Of a DNA stretch of 64,000 nt, positions 26,371 through 37,425 are shown in pieces. The notes beneath the pieces are model-generated. The model saw nothing but the letters and a program-made list of their open reading frames with translations. It was not told the origin of the DNA and did no database searches. Position numbers and translations under genes: made by a program. Location of the stretch: positions 5,146,001-5,210,000 of the forward strand of contig JAJFPB010000003.1 in the NCBI GenBank assembly GCA_020881915.1. The letters run 5' to 3'. Positions within the stretch are counted from its first letter, which is position 1, and every line of letters starts with the position of its first letter. This DNA is from Paramyrothecium sp. XJ0827 (lineage: Eukaryota > Ascomycota > Sordariomycetes > Hypocreales > Stachybotryaceae).

Positions 26371-27696
26371 ATGAGCTTGAATTTCGAACAGTACATTGTA
26401 CGTTTGCGTTCGCCCTTCAATTTGTGGTTTAAAAAGGGCAACAAAAAATGAAATAAAAAACTACTGCTTACGAGAATTCAGGCTATTGAATGGGTGCTCC
26501 TGTCGCTTTGCATCACCGTCTTGGCTGCGCGAATTGGGGTGAGGATTTGGCGACGAGTGTGGTCATTCTGGCTATCAGACTTGTTCCTGGTGCTGTCCTT
26601 TCTCTTTTTCCTTCCCCTGGTTATAGGAGACACCGTTCTCTTTGCAACCGGTCGAACTTTTCAAGACGATTCCTATCCTGGGGGGTTCTTGAAGGTAATA
26701 TCACTCTTGATCAAGCCTGAGCGAAGCACTAATCGACCTTCGCACAGTGGTTCTTCGCGAGCACATTAATCTTCGATTTGGGCTTCTTTCTCGCAAGATT
26801 TAGCATGTTGGCCTTCTACCACCAACTGTTCCCGATATCGGAATCGTGGTCACGGCGTCTGCTCTGGATTGTCGTGGTCTACAATGTGGCAGGTTTTCTT
26901 GCAACTGGTTTCGTGGACCTTTTCTGGTGTGGGGCGGATGTCTCCAGGAACTGGCATGTTATTTCTCACAGCCGATCATCGACTGAACTATGCTGACATT
27001 TGGTGCGCAACAGGTCCGACGGTGAGTCTGCATGCTCGGCCGCATCAGATCCCGTGAGCGCCTATATAGTATGGCCGATTAATATATCTGCCGAAATTTT
27101 TGGTACATCCTGTCTCAAGTTATTGATTGATGTTTTACTGACCTTAGTCTCTCAAGTTTTCCTTCTTCCGTTCTCCCTAATGAGGAGGCTGAAGAAGCTT
27201 CATAGAAAAGAGAAGATCAGTCTGTTCTGTATCTTTTTGCTAGGGTTTGCCACTGTTCTGGCCAGCATTGCTCGGTTTGTCCTGGGAATTAAAAAGCTGT
27301 TTACTCTGGAGGCTTGTAAGTGTTTTGTTTTTCTTCCTCATTTTTCCCGTTCTCGTTCTTGAAGTTCTGACGTCGGATCCTCCAGATTTGCTCGGGTCAG
27401 TCGAAACTGCAACTCAAATTATTGTTGTCGCACTGCCGGCTCTGCGGCCTCTTCTTACCTTGGTCTCACGCAGACGCTCTAGGGCTAAGAAATCACCTCG
27501 AAGTTACAGTCATGGATTCCGAAGTTGGTCTCACCGTAAATTCTCAACTACAAAGACCAGTGCCAGTGGTGGTACGAACGAATTGAGCCGAGCCAACATG
27601 GAGTCAAGTGGCCATGGAGATAGCCGTCTTGAACTTCACAGTCCGGGGGAAAGGCCGCCCTGGGAGGAAATGGAATTGCCAGAGTACCTTTCCTAA
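26371..27696 (+). CDS. Rhodopsin-domain 7-TM protein (PTH11/SAT4-like)
   Basis: Five exons (26371-26397, 26482-26694, 26748-26953, 27014-27315, 27365-27696) give 359 residues. Seven hydrophobic segments are visible, followed by a hydrophilic tail of about 95 residues. The pattern fits the fungal rhodopsin domain: a W-F-F-A segment opening TM3, an FWCGADVSRNW loop after TM4, a cysteine soon after, PINIS at the start of TM5, RFV after TM6, and PALRPLL in TM7. Intron 3 (26954-27013) appears to start GCATGT rather than GT; no GT site gives the same frame and loop, and the branch site CTGAC and acceptor ACAG are normal. Relatives include PTH11-type receptors, but this one lacks an N-terminal CFEM domain. 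The ligand is unknown. The first exon codes for only nine residues. Confidence 0.78.
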
Positions 27697-28270
27697 GACA
27701 CGATTTCTGTTTGATAGCAAAAGCGTACCTGATGCTATATCTAGCAGCCTACACAAACAGCGGGAGTTCTTCTGATGTGGGAATAAGGCGTCTAAAAGTC
27801 TTTCTTTACGGATTACAACTGTCATGGGTTGACACAAACCTGAACTTGACTCGATAGAGGTTGTAGGTTGCACTACTGTCTACTTCCAACGTATGGAGCA
27901 TTTGCAACAATCAAAATTTACAGCACCATCTGATCTTGTCTAAGAAGCAACCAGACCATCGCTAGACACAGCACTACGATCAATGACGAGTGTTGGAGTT
28001 TTAGTTCCAGGAACAACATTGATAAACAGATTTATAGACAGGACTTTCATAGTGCCCCAAGCTAAATCGATCCCAAAGCCTCACCACGAGGATAATTTGC
28101 AGCATATTAAACATAATAAATACCTTGCAATGAGTGACAACCTATCGAATTTTCCATCAAATACAGTATAGGCTCTGCCGATGAAGCTCGCTCGCTCAGG
28201 TAAAGCTCAATAGCAAAATATTGTAAGTACATATTTCGAAAAGACCCGAGAAAACATACGCAAAACGACC
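27697..28270. other. Intergenic, convergent 3' flanks
   Basis: No gene is seen; only short open frames without content. Confidence 0.5.
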
Positions 28271-30357
28271 TCACGTGCCGTTTTGCGGTTGTTCATACAC
28301 TATCCCGTCGATCGTCGTGGTCAATGTCCCCGTGGCATTGAATATGTTCGCAAGGACGTCGATTTCCAAGTGGAAACCGCCATCACTTGTCTTCTTCGTC
28401 GCATTAACAACTCCGGACTGTACTATGTCGGACTTCCAATCAACCAAGTTGTTCCAGACTTCGGGCGGGATGATCGTCACCGCCACCTCCTCGTATCCGT
28501 CCAGCACGTAACCTTTCTTGTCGGAATAGTTCGAATAAGCTACTGAAACAGCTCCTATTCCATGAGGACCAGCCGAGCCAGCGACAAGACCAACATTCGC
28601 GATACCTGAGAGTTTACCCTGCAGTGTGTAATTGCCTGGTTGTAATGGCTTTGGCGTCGGAACTGGTGTACCTGGTGGGAATGGAGTAGCCCATGGGATA
28701 TGATCCGGAACTGCAAATACGGGGGCTGGAGCCTTGGGCTGACGAGATTTCAGATGGGCGAGCATTAACCGATACTCTCGACCACCTTGAGCCGTGCTTT
28801 TCGGACACTTCAGCGGATTGTCGCCCCCACATGAAGGCGGCACAACCAGAGTTTGCCAATATACGACGCGAGTTGTGTCGGGCGAGAATGCTGGATCAGC
28901 CCTGCCGTTCCAGTTAGGGTCGTTGACACTGCCATCACTTCCATCGCCAACGGCGTTAATTGTTTGGCCAAAGTACTCCCCGCGGTCGCCATGCCGATCG
29001 ACAAGAATGGGCTGGAAGAATCGTCGAGGGCCATTGTTCCGTGTAGATGCAGCTGCCGCCACGACAACAATGTCAACCACGGGCGGGACCCAACGCATGC
29101 CAGCCATCCACATCTGTCGATCGCTGCCACGTGTGTCCATGACAACAAACCACTCGTTGTCCTGCGAGAACGCAACTGGGTCTGTATATTCGGGATGGCT
29201 GGTAAGACGTCTGACTGCGCCAGTGATAACATGCACGGCGAAAACGTCGAGGTTGGAAGATTCCCACGAATACCCGATGTAAAGAATTTCCTCTCCTGCA
29301 CCACTGAATCCTCGAAGCTCGCCCACAGTAATAGCCTCTTTATGGATGTGCAGCTGGGTTACATTGGTGGTGATAGGCTCAGCACGAGTTGGGTCGACAA
29401 GCAGATTTACATCTACCAGGTCATAACGAGGAGCGAGAGGCTCACCCACAACGGGGTCAGGGTTGAACACAAGTCGACCAAAATAACCGTACTGACCACC
29501 AGTGTCAGTGAATGAGCTCCACCCCAAATGCACATCATCGGGATGGAGACGCAGTTCGCGTACACTGCCCCCAGGCCCAGTGCCATCCACCGCAGTATTC
29601 CATCGGATGGGGTAGATGTATGTCAACTCGGGCGTGCATTCATCGCTGGCCAAAGGCTTGCCACTGCATTCTAGGATATTGTGGCCCCAAAGAATTTTGT
29701 CTTGACTTCTGAATGCGTGGGGGTAGTCCCCTTGAGGATCCAACGAAATTGCATTCTGAGCTGGCACTCCACAACTCAGGCATTTCCAAGGGTCACCGTT
29801 GCTAAATACTGTGCCGTCGGCCTTGACCAAGATCAGATGTTGACCCTGATAGATGCTAGCCGCGTCCAGGGCCGCAGGGGCACCAGCAAACTGGACAGTT
29901 ACCACGACGTGGCTCCCGTCGGCTGTGAAATCTCCTGCTTGAAAACCCTCGGCGTCTCGGCGAATGCATCCTGTTCGACGAGGGTTGATCGCCGCAGTGC
30001 AGGCACCTTCAGCCAGGCTCGGAGCAACCGGCGGCAGCGGGAGCTCCACGACATCGATAGGCTCCGGTGAAGGTGGAGGGGGGAGATGTGCCTGGGCCGG
30101 GCCGCTAAGTGCGTGGCCGGCTACAGGAGGAAACTGAAAGCAAATGGTGTAAATTATCAGCGTGGCTATCGTAAAAGTGATCGCTGTAGTAAGTATTCCA
30201 ACTTTGCGACGGACGGCATTTTCATGCTATGAGTGTCAGTATGATGCTTCATCCATAGCTCTTCGAGACATACCGGCTTCCATTCTGTCCAAGCATAACT
30301 CCTGCGTTTTTCTTCATCGTGATGTATGTCATTGCCTCTTGCTGGCTGATACTGCAT
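28271..30357 (-). CDS. Membrane-anchored saponin-hydrolase-like protein
   Basis: Two exons on the minus strand (30357-30274, 30226-28271) with a 47-bp intron (GTATGT, TACTGAC branch, CATAG) give 679 residues. Without the intron the frame seems to begin at a GTG near 30049 and the N-terminus is lost. The true N-terminus is a hydrophilic 40-residue stretch, a membrane segment (VGILTTAITFTIATLIIYT), and a proline-rich stalk, which is a type II membrane protein layout. The luminal part has paired cysteines (CTAAINPRRTGC; CLSCG) and repeated beta-propeller-like strands (DPVAFSQDNEWFVVMDTRG, DPAFSPDTTRVVYW), recalling PD40/TolB blades. It resembles, from memory, fungal secreted saponin hydrolases that remove sugars from triterpenoid saponins. 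That name is tentative, and several N-glycosylation sites (NYT, NAT) fit a secretory route. Confidence 0.68.
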
Positions 30358-31580
30358 TGCCGTTGTGTATGAAGAGGTTGCGAAATCTCTCCCCTACAAA
30401 CAATTTGCTGCTGTCCTGCAGGTGGACCAGAAGATGGGTCTCAGGCTTGCTTTTAGTATGCAATGGGATCTCGTTTAAAAGCTCTTCGGAATCGTATCAC
30501 TGGAATACGCGTATATCCCTGCGCTATACGAGGGAGCCAAGTCTCTCAGGGGTTTGTTTCCGAGTATTTCCACTAGTCATCTACAAAGCGAAGATGTACT
30601 AGTTCAATCCTTTGGGGCAATGAATCGGTGACGACACAAGTATCAACACTTCGGCAATTCCATTGTTTTTTTTTTGCAAGGCAAATCTCGGGAGATTAGG
30701 CCAAGTGCAAGTGCCGTTTGTACACACCACCGAGCATTAGGTATCCAAGGTCTACGATGCACATCACATGTTGCCCTTGTACACAGCGTAACCGGTTGTA
30801 ATGACGAGAATGTGAGCAAAAGCCCTATATAGTAGATGTCGCCGTAACAAAAGAAGCTATCAAAAGAAAAATTTTTTTTTTTTTTTTTTTTGCCAGATTG
30901 CCCATTGACATCAAGTACTCGTCTGCAACGCCCTCATCGAGTCTCCCGTTGCCAGCAAGCTGCTGGCCATTAGTGACATCTACTGCAGCTCCTCTCGCAT
31001 GTGTTTTGGGCGTTGCGGCAGGCCGTATTCACTGTAGCTTCCCATTGCGGTATCACTTGTGACCATTTCCTGCCCACACCGATGAATTCAAGGACTCACA
31101 TGACTGCCACAGTTACACTGAATGATGGATGATAGACCGAGTAATATTCTCTTGTCCTCTGGCCTCATTTGGATGTCCAACGTATTGAACGAGGCCAAGC
31201 GAGGTGAAGACCGAAGCCGTGGTATGTATCCATTATGCACAATTCGGAAATACATTATGATTAATTGACAGACCTTATGGGAATGTGGAATAATTGTAGG
31301 TCAGAGTAGTGTTCTCATGCCTTGCTTTCGCATTACTCAATCCCACGCCAACCCTGATTTCCCAAGTCTGCCTGCGTCTGTTTGCAATTCTTCAACCCTC
31401 GCGAAACTACCTCCACTACCATCTCCACATAGCCGATATTGCGATTTCCGACCGTCACGCTGGCTGCTGTTGTCTTATCGCGAGCCACATACATCGGCGT
31501 TAGTTGCAGTGGCTTGAGAACAAGTCACTTCGAGTTCGGACCCAAATTAACCCAGCCAATCCTGAAACATCTGGAAGTTG
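30358..31580. other. Intergenic, 1.2 kb
   Basis: No supported gene. It contains a T tract of about 20 at 30872-30891. Small open frames near 31309-31756 overlap each other and the 3' end of the photoreceptor gene and have no domain. Confidence 0.5.
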
Positions 31581-33783
31581 TTATTGGTGCTCATCGTAGA
31601 CACGATGGGCCTCCGCAAAACTGCCCAAACTCATTTCGTCATCGTCCCGTGATTTTGATGAAACCACAGGGGTTGCTTCTCTCCGTGAGATCCAGCTGGC
31701 TGAGTCGGAGTCCTCGTCCACGAGCACAACCATCCAGACGCCAACAGCCCCATTGAGGCCCAATAATGGTGTGCAGTGGATCCACCGGGGCCGTCCTCTA
31801 CCGTGGCGGTCTACCTTGGTGGTCCATCGGATTTTGGCCGTGATGCCGTTCCCTTCGGCGAAGGCCTGCGTGATCGCGTCACGCACCATGCTGGAACCGC
31901 CAATGCGATCCATGAAATGGCTCTGGAGCATGCCTGGTACGCGCAGAGAAGGGGACGCGAAAAGCACACGAAGATTTGGATATGGTCTTACGAGTAGGTA
32001 ATGCTCGTAGACACCGCTAAGTCGGCCGCTACCACGCACGTGGTCAGTTTGCAAAACTGGGTCGGAAAGCCTTCTCTCGGTGGTGCTCTCATCGTTTATT
32101 AACAAGCGCGGCTTGTTCCAGTTGTGGACTTTCTCATCAGATCTCATAGCCTCCTGATGGGTCCGATGCAGAAGACCGCCAGACTCTCGGACTGTTTTGA
32201 GCTCTGGGAGATTGAACATTTCGGCTAGTTCCCGAAAGTCCTCGAGTGGGCTTTTGTCGTCCATGAGTTTCTGCTTCTCTTTATGGACTCCGTCACCATT
32301 TGACGAGTTCTCTTGGTCGACCAATCGTGAAAATGACTCCAAGCCCGCAAAAGACTTGACCAATCCTGAAACATCGACCTGGGCACCAATATGGTACCGG
32401 ACAACACCTCGAGAATCGACGAGTGGCGCCACCATGAGTAGATTCATAAACGGCGAACCGTCACGGCGATAATTCAAAAATGTCTCACAATGCTCCTTTC
32501 CAGCCTCCACACATTCGCGGAGTCTCCTTACGCTGAAGGGGTTCGTCTTTGGCCCCTGAAGAAAGCGGCAGTTACGTCCAAGAACATAATTCATGCCGTA
32601 TTGTGTTGTTCTGTGAAACTCTGATCAATCTGTCAGCCTTCATGTCCAGGATATTTCAGTAAATGGGTGCATGCCGTACCTTCACTTGCAAAGACAATCG
32701 GATTGTCTGGCCTTGAGGGGTCTGTAAGACAGAACACCTCAGCAAGTCCCTCTGACTGCTCCCGCAGGTGTGGAGGTAAGGTGTTGGCTATGCGCCGTTT
32801 TATTGTGACGCTGACAGTCTGAATATAGGTCTGAGTAACGAATGCCGGTAAATCGTTTATTGCCAAGCATTCGAAAGCTTTGTCCGCTTTCTCACGCAGT
32901 GCCCGATCTTGTATGAATGCTGCTCCATCGGTAGTGAAATCGAGACCATCGATTTCACCGAGACTGGCGCTCAGAGCATTGGCATATTTGATAGCTTTCA
33001 GGGCCTTCAACGCGTCCAGGTAGTAGACTAAAATAGGTACTGACTTCGGGCGGTAAGATTGCAGGTAATTCGTAAAGCGCTGTAACAGAGACGGATCTTC
33101 AAAGATGACGGCTAGGTGCTCAATTGAAAACAATAGCTCCGATTGGATTTCTAAGTTGTAGGACTTGGTATAGCCGTCTCCTGGCGCTACTAGGTTGAAT
33201 GAGGCGGGGTCGATGTCCTCTTCGTTGAGCGGCTTGAGGCCTTCCTGCTCGGCATCATATCTGGTTTGGAGACCGGGCAAGGTGCTTGGCGCATGCACAG
33301 AAGAGGTTGAGGATATCACGTGTGATGGTGAGCGAGCACGCGAGTGGCCAGAGGTGGTGCTCAGTGAAATTATTGAAGAGGAGTGTGGTTGTGTGTGAGA
33401 CTCGCTGTCAGGGTCTTCTACTCGTATATTGCGAGGGGCTTTATGGGATGTTGATTCCACGTCCTCATGGGACCTTTGCTACTCTCAGTATCTGTCCTGT
33501 TGATGCAAGATGAGGAGTCGTACCTAGCCCAGGATGACCGAGAAGTTGACATTGGCTGAGAATGGCGCCACGAAGCTTTCGACCTCGAGTCTCTGTTTCG
33601 GAAAGCTGGGTCGAAAGCAATCCGCTCGACTACGTGCACAGGGCTTCGGGTGCCCAACGGAACGCACGGAGAAGGGGCGCCCTCACCATCGTCAGGATCA
33701 AACGCAGAGAGTGCACGGATCCTCTCGTTTGAGTCCGTTGAATTGCTGCGTTGGCGACCTTCACGAACGGGGGGCTGGGACAT
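31581..33783 (-). CDS. RGS-LOV photoreceptor (BcLOV4 type)
   Basis: Three exons on the minus strand (33783-33524, 33473-32680, 32620-31581) give 697 residues. Introns start GTACGA and GTACGG. The N-terminal 195 residues are polar and Ser-rich. An RGS domain follows (about 200-320), with the helix pattern IFEDPSLLQRFTNYLQSYRP and PILVYYLDALKALKAI. A LOV domain (about 325-450) has the flavin-adduct motif GRNCRFLQG with C369. The tail is basic and Ser-rich. In this family (Botrytis BcLOV4) blue light forms a flavin-cysteine adduct and drives the protein from cytosol to membrane phospholipids, which could place the RGS domain near G-alpha proteins. The start at 33783 is the first ATG before the conserved Ser-rich part; the frame is open further upstream to about 33972. 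All key LOV residues needed for photochemistry are present. Confidence 0.88.
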
Positions 33784-35527
33784 GGCTGGGGTTACAGGAA
33801 AAAGACATTTCGTTGACTCCCGGTACTGCTGTCTCTGCGATGCATTTCTTACGCGTCGTCCCGTGATAAGAGCGCCAATGTTGGGAGACCGGATGAAGAA
33901 ACCGGATTGAGTTGCGCCAAAAGTCTTATTTGCGAGAGCATCTGTTTTTGGAATGGCAAGCAAAATGCGCAAAGCTGAAATGTGATGACGACAAATGTCG
34001 AGTTAGGTCGAACTTAGAGCGTGCCTAGCTTGACGTCCGAGCTGCAATCACACGCTAAAGCTGGGTATAGCTTCCAAAGTAACGATAAGTCATAAGCTAG
34101 TTTGCATAGCTATTCCTGAGTAGTTCAAGCTTCTCTTATGTGGTCGGATATTTCCAGGGACAAAGTAGCCCTAAACGTGATATCTAGCAAGCAACCATGG
34201 GTCGATGGTGGGCGGCGCCCACTGATGCGACAGCACAGACGATATTTTGGCTGGAACGCGATTCAGGCAGAATCAATAAGTTTCCACGATCACGACAGGG
34301 GAGGAGTCAGTCATGCCCGTGTCTATCACAATTTTCCAGTCGTTGGCGAGGGTGTAGGGCATAGAGTGGTGAGTATTATGCCGAATGCCGAAGCAGCATC
34401 GAAATCGACGATACCTCTGCCCCTTTTACCTGCGACTTACATTGCCAGAGAAGTAAGATTTGTGGTGATGCAACGCCAACTTGATCACAAATCTTTGAGT
34501 TGGTTTGGTATTTGCATCGAGCTGATTGAGAACGCCACGGTCGGCTGTTTATCTAATCGCATCGAGGTTGAATGTGTGAATACTGTGTCAGACTCAAACC
34601 GGAGGTCAAAAGACGAAGTGTGCGCTTGTGATGGGCTGAACTCTGGAGACTCTATTGCTCTCGTTGAGGGACTTTGTATTGTTTGGCCAGGGGACATCAA
34701 GAACGAATAGTCGCTATGTTCGGAGCTTGTTCTAGTCTTGCACAGTCAAACTCATGCATTATAATTACCTACAGGTGGATGAGCAAGATGCAAGTAAAAA
34801 AGCAGACTCTCATAGACTTTCAGGCATCATTATTTCATCGCGCTCCCGTCGCTTACATCGTGAACGCCTGGCCAGTCATGTTAGGATTGTCCGCCAAGTA
34901 TGGACTTGTTATCTTAACAGGAACCAATAACTCGCCGGGCTTTTGTACTGCTCAGCACCTTTTTCAGGCTTGGCCCGGCTACACCTTCGTCGTCACCGTA
35001 AGGGGCCCGTTCGAATCGGACGTCAACCCCAGTACTCCTTCGATCATGCAGAAAATGCAAACCTTTATAGTTAAACATGTATTTCCAGTTTGTATTTTTT
35101 TGGGCTGGACGCTATGTTTTGCAGCAACGGTAGGAGCCGATCGGGCTTCACTTACCTCAGGGCTCGAAGGACGATGGTTGACGAAGTCTTTTCACCCGTT
35201 TGAAGAAGGACTATGGCTGTGCGAATAGCTATGATGTGAAAATCCGGTCACGGCTTTGGGGTTAGACGCTGAGTAGGCCAGGATGTTAAGCTGTACGGCA
35301 CTTTAGGATGACTTTTTAATCAACATGAATCTGTTGCATGGGCGTAGCGAGCGTGTCCTCGAACGGGCATCGAGAGGTAACAGGATTTAACATGATCAGT
35401 TACCAAAGACTAACTTCAAGCTGAATATGATACATCGACATCAAAAAAAATCTCTACACTTTTTGAGGCTGCAGCAGTACTAGGATTTTCGTCTTGCAAG
35501 TGATGAATACGGTTTAGTCAACAGCAT
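33784..35527. other. Intergenic, 1.7 kb, two unassigned open frames
   Basis: It begins with the photoreceptor promoter. Two overlapping plus-strand frames of 190 and 184 codons (34138-34710, 34674-35228) are longer than expected by chance in this composition. Their translations show no domain, signal peptide or convincing splice pattern, so I do not call genes. Confidence 0.4.
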
Positions 35528-35972
35528 TTAATATACAGAATTCTCGAAATCCACGACAATAGCCTTGTCAACAAGATCTCCAATGCTCTTGACAAATGCC
35601 TGGTGAGCAGGATCTTTGGAGACGTAGTAGTCTCTGTCTGCGGCCGAGGCGAATTCAACAACAAAGCCGTGCGTGATGCCGTTCTACGTTTTGTCAGAAA
35701 AATAGAAGGAAAGCGAGTGGATTGCTGAGAATGTTTCAATTACCTGCAGGCCTTCGGGCGAGTTGTCCTTTCCACCTTTCAGTGACAGGATGTATGGGGT
35801 CTGTGTGGTAGGATGGATGCACTGGTCCTTCAGGGACAAGAAGCGCGTGCAAGCCTGTCAAGTCAGCGAAAGGATGGCGGCGGCGCTTTGATGCAACACG
35901 TACCGCCTTGACGTGGTCGGCCTCTGCGTCGGCCTTGAACTGGAAGAGGACGGTGTGAGTGAGGCTTGCCAT
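35528..35972 (-). CDS. Stress-responsive A/B barrel (Dabb) protein
   Basis: Three exons on the minus strand (35972-35904, 35854-35744, 35683-35528) give 111 residues, a standard size for a dimeric alpha/beta barrel of the Dabb family. Introns are 49 and 60 bp with clear GTACGT and GTAATT donors. Family marks are the opening strand HTVLFQF, the GFVVEFAS strand, and the pattern RDYYVSKDPAHQAFVKSIGDLVDKAIVVDF at the end. Homologues are small cytosolic proteins, some induced by stress and some acting as cyclases or isomerases in secondary metabolism; no such neighbours exist here. The frame stays open upstream with another ATG about 114 bp earlier (near 36086), which would add a hydrophobic segment (VFPLVIFILLLLKL). 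This could give a membrane-targeted form, but I prefer the short start. Confidence 0.85.
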
Positions 35973-37425
35973 GTTGGGTGACGGGTGGCCGAGGGAGACG
36001 CTGGCTAATGAAGTGAAATCGGACAGCTTCAGTAAAAGAAGGATGAAGATCACCAAGGGAAACACGGCATGCCACTTCTTAGCCATGGAAAGCCCGACGT
36101 CCAGTGCGAGGTGTGACGTGATGTACCTGTGATGCAAAATGGATGTTTTCTCCCCACTGCCAAAAGCTCAGGGGCAAGCCACGCGGATCAGCCAATCTTA
36201 GGCCAGTGCGGCCGGGATGACGCCTCGGGTTATTCCGGCTTAGCGCGGGGTGCCGATCACAGGGCCGTGGAGCTGTGGTGATGCATTATCGCACCGCACC
36301 GAGCTGGCCTGTCTTACCCTATACTTGGCGGGATTGCTGCTTACGTAGGATATTGTCAAACCAGTGAAGCTGGTCTTTGCATTGCAGAGAGCAGAATGGC
36401 ACTTCAGAAGGATCAGACTTCTGGAAATATTGACTGCAAATCTATTTTTGGGAATAGTTCGCTCCAATTCTGCCCCCTCGTTTGTGATATCTGTTAACTC
36501 CACAGCGGACAACCTCATGCTTACTCCAAGAACACAACAACAACCGAGCAGGAATGGATCATAAGGTACCACTAGGCATTGATTGGTGCAAGTCCCCCCA
36601 CTGCACTCCAGGTACTCACAATACCCCGGGCACCGATAAGAGATGAAGGGAAATGTCACACCTGTTCCTCTGACTTCGCACCAAGCGACAGCGAAATCCA
36701 ACCGCATCACTCGCAAAAGGTCGAGGAGCTGGAGAAGACATAACCTTGCCCCAACACACAGTGAGTCTTGGACGGGCGCGGGGCGCAAACCAGGCTTCAG
36801 GACCTAGCTTCTCAAACAGACGTTTACGTTCGCATTTTCCTTGCCGTGGAGCAGTCTGACCATGTCATTGCGTTGAACCAGCTAATTAAACGACTCCATT
36901 GCTTCGGCCTGGCCCTGATTCATCCAAAAGGGACATCCATCGAGCCTGTTGTTGAACGAAGTCAACAGTCTGTCACCAATGTGCAAAATATCAGTCAGAT
37001 GCTTTAAAACATGCTGTGGGTTGGCAGGCAATGGAACTGCCAAGACGCTGGGAGCAGTTGCATCCAACGACGACGCCTCCAATCCCATCATTGGCGTTCT
37101 GTGCCTCCTTGGGACAGGGTCCACGTGGGTTCTCAAGAATCCATGGCCATGCACACTACTCATGCAAGGTTAGCTGGGAACGAGCATCCGACGAAGCTCG
37201 CGAACTCGCCCTGCGCAGGCTATGCGACAAGACCGACCTTCATAAGTAGGCTGTCAAGTACGGCGGTTTAGTGGACAATACGGTGAAGCGAATCCTCGGT
37301 GCGTACCCTCTCGTGGTTTCCCTTCCTCCACGTGCTTACGCTCAATAGATCAGCGCCCGTCTCCTCACCTTGGCCTGCAGTCACCTTCTCCACGGCCAAC
37401 GATCGGCCTCCAACTGACGAAACAT
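35973..37425. other. Upstream of and possibly decayed 5' part of an NLR-like gene
   Basis: No intact gene. Plus-strand frames at 36768-37007 and 36949-37271 contain short plausible segments (such as VYVRIFLAVEQSDHVIALNQLIKRLHCF) but are broken by stops and cannot be spliced into one product. They may be the ruined N-terminal and NTPase part of the pseudogene that follows; this is inference. Confidence 0.4.

Noticed and set aside
28794..29515. Plus-strand frames of 162 and 220 codons over the saponin-hydrolase-like gene
   Set aside because: Antisense shadows of the propeller-coding exon; no own domain or splice signals.
34138..35228. Two overlapping open frames of 190 and 184 codons as a new gene
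   Set aside because: No recognisable domain, no clear introns, no signal peptide; length alone is not enough.
36240..36788. Minus-strand open frame of 182 codons
   Set aside because: Cys-rich translation without any domain pattern; it overlaps remnants on the other strand and lacks support.
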